DNA of 64,000 nt from Neonectria sp. B-13 (lineage: Eukaryota; Ascomycota; Sordariomycetes; Hypocreales; Nectriaceae), in the NCBI GenBank assembly GCA_002682825.1, contig NOKP01000024.1, positions 1 through 64,000 of the forward strand, in the 5' to 3' direction. Within the stretch, counting starts at the first letter, position 1, and each line of letters starts with the position of its first letter. The notes under the pieces are model-generated. The model was given only the letters and a program-made list of their open reading frames with translations, had not been told where the DNA came from and ran no database searches. Of the stretch, positions 1 to 10,731 are shown piece after piece. The position numbers and the translations under genes are program-made.

Positions 1-249
1 CTTTAGGTGTGTATTATCAGAGGCTTGCGCATCGTATGATATTTTTATCTTAATTTTACATCATCAATCGGGTGATGTGGCTTACATTGAAGTCGCAGAG
101 GAAAGAAACAGCAGTGACCAAGAAACAGGTTGTGATGCCCCCTCTCCGGTAGGAGAGGGGGGGGGGCCTAGAAGCCTGCTTAGTCAACCCGCCGGGTAAA
201 AGGTGCCTTACCGCAGTCAAGGAGATCGCACGCTGCGTGCCGAGGTTCT

Positions 250-750
250 TGTATATGTACGTGGTGAAGAGGGGGTTGTTTGGAGAGATAGTTGGTTAGC
301 TGCGTGCAGAGAAACAAAATGCGAGAAGAGCGGAGACAAAATACTTACAAGGCGAACCCAATTATGGCGCGAACGATGGGGTTGGTTGCCGCTGTGGCGG
401 CGGTGCAGAGACTATATATATCGATGATATAGTCAACTATGGAGATTAAGACGAGGACGTTGCCTAGCCCAAAGAAGATGGTCCCCACGAGGCCAACAGC
501 CCAGTGGACGCCTGGAGAAGACGTCCAAGCGAACCAGAGCAGACAGGCGGGGAGATGACGGCGCCCCATAAGGCTGGCTCAAGGCGCATCTCAGGGGTCG
601 ATGCAACCCTAGGGCAGGCGATCATCTGACGGTACTTGAATTCGAGGACTAAGTTGAAGAGCAAGCCGACGGTCTGGCCAACCATGATGCTGACATAGGC
701 CATCATCCAGTTTCCGGGGTTCGAGACTCTGCTTCTAGAGGCATACACCT
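250..750 (-). pseudogene. MFS transporter remnant
   Basis: The minus strand encodes pieces of a major facilitator drug/H+ antiporter-like protein in two frames. One piece (about 745-570) has a membrane-like stretch ending MRLEPALWGAV; the next (569-349) continues with GRRHLPACLLWFAWTSSPG and YIIDIYSLCTAATAA. The match to the late transmembrane part of DHA1 transporters is recalled from the family, not searched. The switch near 560-570 looks like a frameshift. A GTAAGT donor follows at about 349, and another family-like piece (PLFTTYIYKNLGTQRA) lies at about 225-290 with a stop between it and the nearest acceptor. The N-terminal half is missing: a 5S fragment lies just upstream. No long open frame spans the region, so a decayed gene is most likely. 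Confidence 0.6.
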
Positions 751-788
751 CAGATAATAGAGGCAGATAGTCCGCAGATGAGAACTTG

Positions 789-826
789 ACGGGATCCCGT
801 GTTCTCTACGACCTCTGGTCGTATGT
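789..826 (-). rRNA. 5S rRNA 5'-end fragment
   Basis: Read on the minus strand, the segment begins acatacgacc and ends with gggatcccgtc, matching the first 38 or so bases of the 5S copies at 42.7, 42.9 and 55.5 kb. The 3' two-thirds is absent, so it cannot make a 5S rRNA. It points toward the broken MFS gene and may mark a recombination breakpoint. Confidence 0.6.
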
Positions 827-1167
827 ACCAGAAGCTGGATGCACTCGGTATATGACGAGGGGGCAGACGCAATCGTTGACTTGATCCACCACACCTTGAA
901 ATGTCACACACCCAAGGGCGCCTGCATCTTCATCTTCAAACTATTGCCCCGACTTTGAGAGCTTTCGTGGTCGAGGTCGAGGTCTCGAAGAAATCCAGGT
1001 GCATCAAACGTGGCCATATCATTTCATACAAAAATGCATCACTGCGAAAGACTCTCGTCTCATCCATCACCCAACTCTCCATTTATGACTGCATGTAATA
1101 GGACGAATGAATTTCAACAACCAGAGTCTCAACTAGCTTATACCGCTTGTTAAATTCTTGCTTAAAT
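827..1167. other. intergenic, no gene seen
   Basis: This is the 3' side of the APC permease. I see no RNA gene or credible coding exon; the 65-residue open frame at 901-1098 is low-complexity and has no recognisable family. Confidence 0.5.
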
Positions 1168-2953
1168 TCACTGCTCCTTGGCCTTGAGCATCTTTTCGGT
1201 ATACGTCTTTCCTGCCTTGAGCCACCACGCTCCTACCAGGATCAACAGGCCTCCCACAACCACACAAGTGTAGTTCATGTTCTGCACCGTCACGGGCCGG
1301 ACGTAGGGGAACGAGAAAAACACTATGGCAAAGGCAAGCCAGCCCACAGAAATGGCGTTCACGATGGGCCCCATCTTTGGGCCCATGTGGAAAACGCCAC
1401 GATGCATGTTCTTGCGACCGGTAAGAAGGTTTGTAAGGATGGGAAACATGTAAGAAATGTTGTTGATGGTGACTGCGGTACCGAGAAGCGAGTTGAACGC
1501 AGTCGTAGATCCAAGATAGAGACATCCAAGGGCGGCGACAATGGCAGTGACGGCGATTTGCGAGTAGACCGGGACTTGATGCCGAACATCAATCTTGGAC
1601 CAGCTATAATAAAGGAAAACGTCAACATCCAGTATTCAAAACAGCAGATGCATCTCAAGAACAGCTTTCACTCACATCCTAGAGAACGGTATGGCGCCGT
1701 CGCGAGAGAATGCCCAAAAGACTCGACCTGTGCTCAGCTGCGAGCTGATGACACAGGGACCAAGAGCGATGAAAAGAATAAACGTCAGTCCGAAAGCACC
1801 ACCAGCCTTTTGCGTTACTTGACGAAAGAGCTCTGCAAGTGGAAGACCGGTGCTGGTGGTGGCGAGAGAATCGAAATCCTGGATCGAGAACATGAGACTG
1901 ATGAGGTAGGTAATGCCTGTGCAAAACGCAATGCCGAGAGTAATTGCGATTGCCAGTGGGGCGTTGCGAGAGGGCTGCCAAAGGGCAGTATGTCAGATAG
2001 GGTATTGCTAGGGCCTCGTCAAGTTCAACTCACATTTGGCATTTCCTCAGTGATGTGCGTAATCCCATCTAGCCCACCAAGACTGTACAGAGGATTTACA
2101 AGCCCAGTAATGAAGCAAACGGCCTGGTTATTCCAGCCCGTGTTGTTGATCCAGGTCTTGAAGACGAAATCCGCGCTCCGGTGGGTTGGCGCACAGGCGA
2201 CAACGGTGACGAGGACTGCCAGCCAGCCAATCTGGAGGTAGAACAGCGAGAACCGATTGAGGGCCGGGATGATTCTATTTCCAAACATGACGACGGCGGC
2301 TGTGATCAGGTTCAGACCCTGGTAAACGATGAAGGTTTGCCATGCTTTTATCTCCAGATTGTCGATATACAAGGCGACGAGCGCCATCAAGATCTGTGCG
2401 TAAATGATATTGGTTGAAGCGGTGGTGAAGATCCCTGCCCAGTAGTTAGCTTTGGCCGTGGTTGTTTGCATCCATGTCGAACTGGGGTCTTACAGCCGAG
2501 AACACTGAACCAGCCGGTGAAGAAACTCAAGATGCCGGTCGATTTCCTCGGCGCGACTGCGGCAATCCAGTGATACATGCCACCTGAGGTTGGGTAGGAC
2601 GAGACAAATTCGGCAAGTGAAGCTCCGAGAAAGCACTGCAGGCAGGTGACAAGAATGAAGCCATAGATGACTGCTCCGGGGCCTCCAGCTCCAATCTCGG
2701 TGATGAGCCCAAGACCCAGGCCTGTCCAGGAAATGGTCGTGGTCGATGCCAGGCCGATTAGACTCAGCATGCTAAAATGGCGCTTGAGTTCTTGCGTATG
2801 GCCTTTGGAGAGCGCGCACAATATAATTAACAAGATGTCACAATGACGTTTGGGTTGTGTCCAGGACTTACCCATTTGCGCGAGACGGAGCTCATCGGCA
2901 TCCAATTCCGTCTTGCCATCGCCGACAATAACTTTTTCATTAGTGGAGCTCAT
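1168..2953 (-). CDS. APC permease (choline/GABA-like)
   Basis: Amino acid/polyamine/choline transporter of the APC superfamily, expected in the plasma membrane and importing an amine or amino acid. My five-exon model is 2953-2872, 2802-2494, 2434-2034, 1974-1676 and 1603-1168, giving 508 aa in phase, which is normal for fungal HNM1/UGA4-type permeases. Features seen: a hydrophilic N-terminus (MSSTNEKV), the first helix with STTTISWTGLG, the family-like GLDGITHITEEMPN, SRVFWAFSRDGAIPFS-like text (GRVFWAFSRDGAIPFSR) and NNISYMFPILTNLLTGRK near the C-terminus. All introns have GT-AG ends, and the first (69 nt) is a stop-free multiple of three. The start at 2953 was preferred to 3010 because the upstream residues look like leader. 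The substrate cannot be read from sequence. Confidence 0.85.
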
Positions 2954-3700
2954 GCTGTGCTGTGTCTGATAAAATGCCAGTATGCTACTAGGCGCGTGCA
3001 AGGCGAGCACAGGAAGTTGACCAAATGGCTAAAAGAGGCACGGATGATCCTCTTCCCCGCCAAGAAGCACCGATTGCAAGGTGTGGGGGATTATATATTC
3101 CCAATGCTATGAGGATGGGGTGTGCCAAACACGGAGCCACAACCCTTCTCCACCCCTGAATCCCTGTCCGATAACCTTACACGGTAGAGCACCGGACCCA
3201 AGGCCCTGTCAATCTGCGTACTACGTAGTATGTCGTGTGACAAAATCCGTTATCTGGCGCGCCAAAACCCGGCAAGCCTCGGGGAAAGCATTATCTGAGT
3301 GCTGCAGACCCGGCAAACCCGGAGCCGGCAATGAACCCACAATCTCCGCACATTATCAGAGGTTGCAATAGCGTAAAGACCCTTGTCTCATTGGCTAAGC
3401 CTTCGGTCCTACCCCAAGAAACAAATGTAACCTTGATCCATAGCCCGTGATCTACAGCGCCGCCGTCTGAGCGTTCGTAGGTGCGCGTTTCTATCTTCTA
3501 AAGGCAGTTTAGGCGAACACTGCAAGGTTAATCTAGTTAAGGAGAATAGAAAGTGCACGAATGGGCCCGCTCGCGCTTGAGGTTGAGCGTGACCATATGA
3601 ATATCCCACGACCCGCACTTGGTGCGAGCTTCGGTTTGTTCCACTGAACATTCCCGACTCTCTCCAAGCATCCTCTGTCAAGGGATTATCGTCGTTCAAT
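2954..3700. other. divergent promoter region
   Basis: About 750 bp lies between the divergently transcribed permease and the secreted protein. It holds several CCCGGC/CCGGCA motifs between 3265 and 3335, a type of CGG-bearing sequence that Zn2Cys6 regulators often bind; that role is a guess. A clear gene was not seen. Confidence 0.4.
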
Positions 3701-5649
3701 ATGCGTCTATGTATTGCTCGCACTTTGGGGCTTTGCGCCTTGGCCAGTACTGCGGCTGGATCCTATGTCGCCTCCATGTCCTCAGGCACAAGACAGATGT
3801 TCACTGAGAGCATGAACTGGATGGACAATTACTACGACGCGGATGCCGGCTACCTCTATGACTTCAGTGCCGGTACGGCCTTGCGACACGAAACCCGCAG
3901 CTCAGTGTGGTACGCGTTGGGTCTGTTGGCACGAAACAAAGGCACGGACGTTGCCGAGGCCGAAAAGATCATCAAGAACACAATTTCTGGCCAATACAAT
4001 GTCGAATCGGAAGAGTGGTACGTAAACGCTTGTAACGCGCAACTGAGGAAATAACTGCTGAATCAAGCAAATATTTGACCAGGTTTGGGAATTACCAGCA
4101 AGAGCCTGAAGAGCCATATGTCGGTTCACCAGCGTACCCCGCAACAATTTACGGCTCTTGGGACCCCAATTGGCGTGGCTTCATTGGCACAACCTTAATC
4201 ATAGCAATGGAGGAGTTCTCTCGTCTCCTAGCAAAGGATACCCAGAAGCTCATTCTGGAGTCCCTTCGCAAGGCCACGATCGGGGATTCGTATCGATTTG
4301 GTCACTTGGACAAAGCCCAGGACAATCTGTACCCGGCCTATAGCAACCCAGTAAGACGTCGTCATTCAGAAAATAGGATTGCATGACAGAATGTTTGACT
4401 GCTAACACATATAGTCAATTATGCGCGCGTTTGCTTCTGGATGGACCGGACGACGTCTTGGGGAGGACAACATGACTGCAGCTGGCGAAATGTACGCGCA
4501 AGAAGTCATCGACCTTTTCAACGAGCAAAACACGCTTTCTGAGTTCAATTCCGGTACTTACACCGGCGTGTCGCTGTTTGGGCTTATTCTGTGGAGCAAG
4601 TACCTGCCCAAGGACTCGGTGATGACCAAAAATGGACCCAGGATGATCAAGTATACGTGGGAGGCTGTTTCTGAGCTCTGGCATCCTGGGTTGAAGAACA
4701 TGGCTGGCCCGTGGGACCGTTCATACGGCTATGATATGAATCGTTACCTGAGCTTGATGGCGTTGTGGTTCTGGCCATTGATCGGAAAGGATCAGGCTGG
4801 GCTCATTTCCAAGGTAAGTAAACTCGCCAACCTAGCCGCTTTGCCAGGTTGCCTAGTAGTCAATACTGACATGACAAAACAAACATAGCCGCAGGTGATG
4901 TCTCACATGGCTGACTACGCTTGGGCCCCTGTCTTTGCCGTGCTCGCTGACAAGCACAAGAGCTTGATTCCTAAGAACATTCTCAAGGGCCTGTCCAAGT
5001 TCAGTGGCGAACACACTTTTACCACATCGACGAGATCTCCACCATTTGATAACTCTCCTCGCTACTTCACGACTTGGCTCTCGGACAAAATCACAATTGG
5101 CGCGGAGTCCTTTGATGAAATTGTCGTGGGCGGCCCTGCTCGATCGCCAGAATCATTCAACCCGGCTGTTATCCAGTGGGACACAGGCAACGAGGTCTCG
5201 TTCATTTCGGTACGTTGTCCTTATGCTAAAATAGTGAAAGAGCCTATCTTCTATTCGAGAGCCTGGAGATGTAGGCGGTCACCAAGAAGCGCGATGCTAA
5301 CATCCAATGTCTATAGTTGTATCCCACTGAGATGGCTCTCGATGTCAAAGTCAATCCCTGGAACCTGACATTGTCGTACCCGCACGGCAATTCCAGCTCC
5401 ATCTTCACTCTTGTCGTTGGTACTTTCGCCAAACAGCGTACCGTTTCGGGCTGGGAAGACGTCCGGGGGCTCGATGTGACAGTGTCCGGCAACGTCAATG
5501 AGGCTTACGAGCTGTCTTTTGGGGGGACCTTTGGGGGCAGCAACGAACCTATCCGGGACTTTGAATACTGGAACTTTACTTACACGATGCCGGCAGGCTT
5601 CACAGGCGTACCCACAGTGGTACTTGATCTCCAATTGCTGGAGAACTAA
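3701..5649 (+). CDS. secreted protein, helical-barrel-like, function unknown
   Basis: Five exons (3701-4017, 4083-4350, 4415-4813, 4889-5209, 5317-5649) join in phase to 545 aa. The N-terminus is a convincing signal peptide (MRLCIARTLGLCALASTAAG), so the product is probably secreted. The body is rich in aromatic and glycine motifs: NYYDADAGYLYDF, FGNYQQEPEEP, GSWDPNWRGFIGTT, SGWTGRRLGEDNMTAAGE, GPWDRSYGYDMNRYL and MSHMADYAWAP. The C-terminal 110 residues look beta-rich. I recall similar uncharacterised fungal proteins, and the QQEPEEP/DPNWRG pattern reminds me of the linalool dehydratase/isomerase fold, but I cannot show that and no catalytic set is claimed. It is divergent from the permease. 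The acceptor of exon 4 could also be seven bases further on. Confidence 0.75.
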
Positions 5650-6649
5650 GACATCGAGTGCTGGGACGAAGCCGCGAGTAAGCTGTGAGAGGGGGGTCCA
5701 TTTGGTCCGGTTTCATCTCAAGCCCCCATTCTCAGATGTCTTGCACTAAATAGGATGGATGAGGACTGTTCTTGACTTCTATACATAATAGTAACTCAGT
5801 ACCTAACACGCTGACATCTATAACATAAAGTAGCAATGAGCAAGTTCACACAGTTGCACTACACTAGACTATTACATGAAGCCAGGATAACTTCCCCGTC
5901 AAGAGTGACAAGATAATCAACCCTAAAGAGAGGAATGAATATACAATACTTATCTTCCAAGCTGCAAAATGGCGCAGTTTGGTTCGATTTATGCATCTCC
6001 ACAGCAATTCCTTGAATTCTTTCTCCACTCGATTCAGCTAATTAGAATCACGCCGATCATGGTTGCAAACCAGCCGCCTTAAACCCGTTCACCTTATTAG
6101 CCGCATCGGGCTTAGACTCGGCCTATAGGGCCTTTTAACTCTCTCCCACGGGAGTTCGGCACTCTTCTCACTTTCCATCGTGGTTAAATATTTTCCCAGA
6201 TTAGCAGCACGGACTTACTATATTTGATAACTCGAACCTGTGGTAGTCCGTTCGCAAAGATGACATAGCCAACATAGCCTTGCCTCTTCCTGTTCTCCAC
6301 ACTCGCGCCTCCGGTTGATCCGGGATTGAGGGATATGTCAAATGCATTATTCTGCAGATGTGGCGAAAGTGCGTACTGTCCGGGAATAACCCCATCGAGG
6401 CCTCTGCCCCATCCATCACTCCATCATAAGCAATGGATCCGCCAAGGTAAACGCTCGTAAAAAAGAAAGAAAAGAAAAAGAATTGTTTTGTATAGTTACT
6501 ATGAATACGTTTCTGTTATTACTGCGGCTCCCGGGACTGTGAAGAATTCGTGTCCTTTCCACGCAAAATACGAGCATCCTTCATAGAATGTTGCAACGGT
6601 AAATGTAGGGTTATGTCTTTAATATTCACTGGTGATCATTTTTGGGTCA

Positions 6650-6668
6650 TGGTGGAACGGTTCCACCA
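6650..6668. promoter_or_regulatory. perfect 19-bp palindrome
   Basis: tggtggaacggttccacca reads identically on both strands around a single central base. It lies about 310 bp upstream of the transporter start. A dimeric regulator site is a reasonable inference; the binding protein is unknown. It does not match the QA-1F/QutA consensus as I remember it. Confidence 0.45.
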
Positions 6669-6699
6669 GGAAAAACGCTTCCCCGGGTCAAGTTTCCAC

Positions 6700-6717
6700 C
6701 CCACGGGACCCCGTGGG
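6700..6717. promoter_or_regulatory. 18-bp inverted repeat
   Basis: cccacggg and cccgtggg flank a 2-bp centre about 260 bp before the transporter start. The arms contain CCAC/GTGG, so a zinc-finger or zinc-cluster dimer could bind. The function is inferred only. Confidence 0.4.
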
Positions 6718-6978
6718 ATCTGTAATCCTCTTTACGGTCTCAGTATCGTAGTTTCGCTTCCAAACCCCATACTGCCCCAGAGGATGGGGTTCTACGTGAC
6801 ATAGTTTGTGGAGAAGCTTACGTCCACATGCCCACACCAACTGGGGAACGAGGCATTACTTAGGCTCCTGCCCTGTTTCTTCCATTCCATATATAGTCTG
6901 TTTGCGGAAGTTTCCTTTTGAGAGCCTTCATCTTCCTCCTCAACCTTTCCCTCCCCTCTCTCGCTGTTCGATTCAGCC

Positions 6979-8814
6979 ATGGGTATCCTCACTCTTGTCG
7001 AGGACCGACAGACGCCTCCTTCAGTTTATAACTGGCGGGTGTATGCCCTCGCCATCGTGGCATCATGCGGTTCCAACATGATCGGATATACCAGCGCCTT
7101 CATCGGTACCACAATCACCCTCGACTCCTTTCGGAAGGAATTCGGTATCGACACAAAGAGTACTGAGCAACGAAACTTGATCAGTGAAAACATCGTCTCG
7201 CTTTTCATTGCCGGCGCCTTCTTCGGCGCCCTTCTCACCTACGTCCTTAGCCATTGGGTTGGTCGCAAATGGTGCTTGGCCATCGCTTCGGGTATTTTCA
7301 CCTTGGGAGCTGGTCTGCAGTGCGGTGCCAATGGAAACAGCGGCCTCGGCATTCTGTATGCTGGCCGTGTCCTATCGGGCCTGGGTACCGGTATTGCCTC
7401 CAACATCGTCCCTATCTACCTTTCCGAGTTGGCGCCACCAGCTATTCGAGGACGGCTCGTCGGTCTGTATGAGCTTGGGTGGCAGATCGGTGGTATGGTA
7501 GGCTTCTGGATCAATGTAAGTCATGACAACCGCCATTTCTTTATCCATACGTTGATCGTAGGCTAATGTTGGGGTATTTGTAGTATGGTGTTGAGAAACA
7601 CATACCAGAAAGCCGTAAGCAATGGATTATTCCATTCGCCATCCAAATCATCCCGTCTAGTCTGCTCTTCATTGGCTCCTTGTGGATGCGGGAATCCCCT
7701 CGCTGGCTCTTCCTCAACGACCGCCGGAAGCAAGCTATGGACAACCTCTGCTGGATTCGCCAGTTGGCCCCAAACGAAATCTATATCACCGAAGAGGTCG
7801 CAGCTATTGACCAGGCGTTAGAGGCCCAGAAGGCCGTTGTCGGTATCGGCCTGTGGAAGCCTTTCCAGGCCCTCGCCAAGCGCCCGAACATGATGTGGCG
7901 TCTCTTCCTTGGATGCATGCTCTTCTTCTGGCAAAACGGCTCGGGCATCAACGCCATCAACTACTATTCGCCCACCATCTTCTCTGTAAGTCTGCTAACC
8001 CCGTTGATTGATGGGCTTACGGGGGCTACCAAGACGACTCGTGTTACGTTTCAATCAGATAACAGCAAGGTGCTAACTATTTGCAGAGCATTGGTGTCCA
8101 GGCTGATACTGTTAATGTGATGACTGGTATTTTCGGTGTTGTTAAGGCTATAATGACTTTCATATGGCTGCTTTTCCTAATCGATCAGCTTGGAAGACGG
8201 AAGCTTCTGCTCATCGGTGGTATCACCGGTTCGCTATGCATGTGGGTCATTGGTTCATACATCTACATTGTCGAACCCACGAAACACCCCCAGGACCATT
8301 TGTCTGGCAGTGGTATCGCGGCTATCTTTTTCTTTTATTTGTGGACGGCCGTGTACACGCCCTCCTGGAACGGTACTCCGTGGGTCATTAACTCTGTAAG
8401 CTGTCCTGTTTTCAGTCTCTCCAAAACTCCCCCACTAACAAAATTCCTCAACAGGAATTCTTTGATCCCAACTTTCGTTCGATGGCCCAAGCGTTCACGA
8501 CCGCGAGCAACTGGCTATTCAACTTCTTGATTTCGCGATTTACAGAGCAGATGTTTGCTGCCATGGGATATGGCGTCTACATGTTCTTCGCGTCCCTGTC
8601 CTTCCTTGCCTTCTTCTTCGCGTTTTTCCTCATCCCTGAAACCAGTGGTATTCCCTTGGAGAAAGTTGACCGGCTGTTCGATATCAAGCCGATCTGGAAA
8701 GCGAACAAGGTCCTCAAAGCTGAGCTCAGGGAGGAGGAAGAGCAGTTCCGCCATGACGTTAAGGGAGTCCCGATTCATCACGAAAACCAGGATGACTTGT
8801 CTGAGGGGCCTTAG
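6979..8814 (+). CDS. MFS quinate permease-like transporter
   Basis: Sugar-porter-family MFS protein, plasma membrane, 12 predicted helices. Four exons (6979-7515, 7584-7985, 8087-8395, 8455-8814) give 535 aa, the usual length. It closely resembles Neurospora qa-y/Aspergillus qutD quinate permeases as I know them: N-terminal PPSVYNWRVYALAIVAS, GRVLSGLGTG, YLSELAPPAIRGRLVGLYEL, PESRKQWIIPFAIQ, the FFWQNGSGINAINYYSPT signature, LGRRKLLLIG, WTAVYTPSWNGTPWVIN and PETSGIPLEKVDRLF. Quinate or a related hydroaromatic acid is the likely substrate, but no quinate-catabolic enzyme lies beside it, so this stays an inference. A Zn2Cys6 regulator follows on the same strand 285 bp downstream. Confidence 0.88.
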
Positions 8815-9098
8815 AAGGCATGAATACTGTAGTGTGCACAGACGGTCTGAGTCGCGAATGGGGAGCTCAGGCCTGCTTACGGATACTTATGCGGGGCTTG
8901 TAACGTGAGGTGGATTATAAGTTAATTGGCCCTGCCGAGGAAAGGCAATCATTTGCTGGGATCTTGTGCTTACGGGCGTCTTCGAATAGTGATGTCATAG
9001 GGAGTCAAGGGTGCTGCAATCTCGCGCGTGACCAGCCCGCGATTGTTTGACGAACATGTGCCAAGCACACTCTTGGCATTTGATCCACCGAAGACAAG

Positions 9099-10391
9099 AT
9101 GCCGCCAAGAATTGGCCACCGGAAGTCGAAAGGAGGCTGTCGTCTCTGCAAGTTGCGAAAGGTCAAGTGTGACGAGAACCAGCCTCGGTGCGGCTGGTGC
9201 CTCCATCGTGACATCCCCTGCTTCTACGACAGTGGCTCGGACGAGCAACACGTCGCCTCCGATTCTGAAGTGCCATCACCTTTGTATATCGCAAACGGTA
9301 ACAACCTTGGCACCACACCCAACTCGAATTCCCTTGGACTCGGAGGCTCCGACCTGGCACATGATCGACGCCTGTCAATGTTCTTGCTGCATCACTTCAC
9401 CTCAGTGGTAGCCGCCTCGTTCCCCACTGAGCAGATTTCCGCAACGCGGCGCGTGTACGCCGAGGACATGGTGCAGATCGCCTTCACGCATGATTTCCTA
9501 CTTGAGGCCATTTTGTCTGTTTCTGCACAGCATTTGCATCTCTCAACAAGCAAGACCCTGCAGGTGGGCTCATCGCCTGTTAGGACTGTAGTGTTGCCTT
9601 CAGCGTTTAGTCAGTTGGATCTTGTTCTGGTCCACAGTCAGCACCTCGACTTCGCAATCGCCGGCCAGCGAAAGGCTCTCGCGGCTATGCAACCCGAAAA
9701 TGCCCTAGCCGTGTTCTATGCATCAATTCTGTTGTGCATCTCCACCATCCGACCTGTTGGGCATGTTCTGGAATCAGGAGCGGGCTATGCTCCCCCAATT
9801 CAGTGGCTTGCTGTGTCCAGGGCTGTTGCTACCGTCTCGTACGCAGTTCTTCCCAAGCTGCCGCCTGGGTCCGCCATCGAATACCTGGCGTCATTGGACG
9901 GAGTGGACTACCTCAGACAGGCGGAAAGTCTATATGACCCGGCCAACGCGACTGAATTCAGAGGCCTGCTAGACTTTGCCGATGCATCAACAACTGCAGA
10001 AAGCAAAGAGGATCTGGATTCCTGCCAGGCGGCACTAGCATTGGTTGGTGGCATTTACAGGGCTATTCTACTAGGAGAACCGCCAGCCCAGATCTGTCGA
10101 CGGTTGATGGCCTTTGGACCACTTTCGCCACCTCTGTATGTTTCCTTGGTAAATCAACGGAAACCACGTGCTTTGTCGATCTTGGCTCAGTTCATGGCCA
10201 TGACGAAGATGGCTGAGCACGCGGGCTATTGGTGGTTCCAAGGGGTTGCGGAGCGGGAGGTGAAAGGCTTGAAGAGCATTTTGCCGCCTGAGTGGCAGTG
10301 GTCGACTGATTGGCCCATGATGGTTGTATACTGTGGCTGGGAGCCGTCAACATGGACGGCGGGACCTCCGTCTCGGTGCCCGGTTCATTGA
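9099..10391 (+). CDS. Zn2Cys6 transcription factor, Upc2-like type
   Basis: Nuclear regulator with an N-terminal zinc cluster: basic RKSKGG followed by CRLCKLRKVKC, then CGWC and a last Cys in HRDIPC (residues about 13-42). The 430-aa length and the C-terminal text (LPPEWQWSTDWPMMV) fit the short C6 family often called sterol-uptake-control-like, a label that says little about its targets. Written as one exon, it contains an unusual insert at about 9562-9635 that starts with GTGGGC and ends with CAG. Splicing it out would join SKTLQ to QHLDFAIAGQ, closer to what I expect of the family, so a retained or missed intron is possible. It may control the adjacent transporter; this is position-based inference. 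Confidence 0.82.
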   Translation: MPPRIGHRKSKGGCRLCKLRKVKCDENQPRCGWCLHRDIPCFYDSGSDEQHVASDSEVPSPLYIANGNNLGTTPNSNSLGLGGSDLAHDRRLSMFLLHHFTSVVAASFPTEQISATRRVYAEDMVQIAFTHDFLLEAILSVSAQHLHLSTSKTLQVGSSPVRTVVLPSAFSQLDLVLVHSQHLDFAIAGQRKALAAMQPENALAVFYASILLCISTIRPVGHVLESGAGYAPPIQWLAVSRAVATVSYAVLPKLPPGSAIEYLASLDGVDYLRQAESLYDPANATEFRGLLDFADASTTAESKEDLDSCQAALALVGGIYRAILLGEPPAQICRRLMAFGPLSPPLYVSLVNQRKPRALSILAQFMAMTKMAEHAGYWWFQGVAEREVKGLKSILPPEWQWSTDWPMMVVYCGWEPSTWTAGPPSRCPVH

Positions 10392-10731
10392 TGCCGTGTT
10401 AGCCAGCATCGTGGTACATGATAGACATGCACGCCGACCAACGTATGAAACGTGCTGATGCTGTGTAAGGGAAAGGATCCGAAACCGAAGCCGCCATGCC
10501 AAGATGGGGGGGTGATCTGCACAGCCGTTGCAGGATCCGAACCCGAGCAGCGCGTTACAGGATCGCTCCACCTCGACCGGATTAGGTCCTCCAACTTTAG
10601 TAGATACTTATATATCAAGCTTCACACAGTTGATATTTAAGTCTAGTCATTCGCATAGATTATCACATGCTATATCTCATAAACGAAGCAGGACATTCAT
10701 CCTTCTCAGCCAGCCGCATTTCACATTCGTC
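10392..10731. other. short intergenic region
   Basis: 340 bp between tandem genes; probably terminator plus promoter of the secreted protein. Nothing distinctive was seen. Confidence 0.4.

Larger units (their letters stand above)
5650..6978. other. intergenic and transporter promoter
   Basis: 1.3 kb without a supported gene. The first half is AT-rich; the second half is the promoter of the MFS transporter, with two strong palindromes (6650-6668 and 6700-6717), a TATATA-like box near 6890 and a pyrimidine-rich leader up to the start codon. Confidence 0.5.

Noticed and set aside
9562..9635. Possible extra intron in the Upc2-like regulator
   Set aside because: The donor GTGGGC is weak, so it is kept as an alternative in the evidence rather than as a feature.
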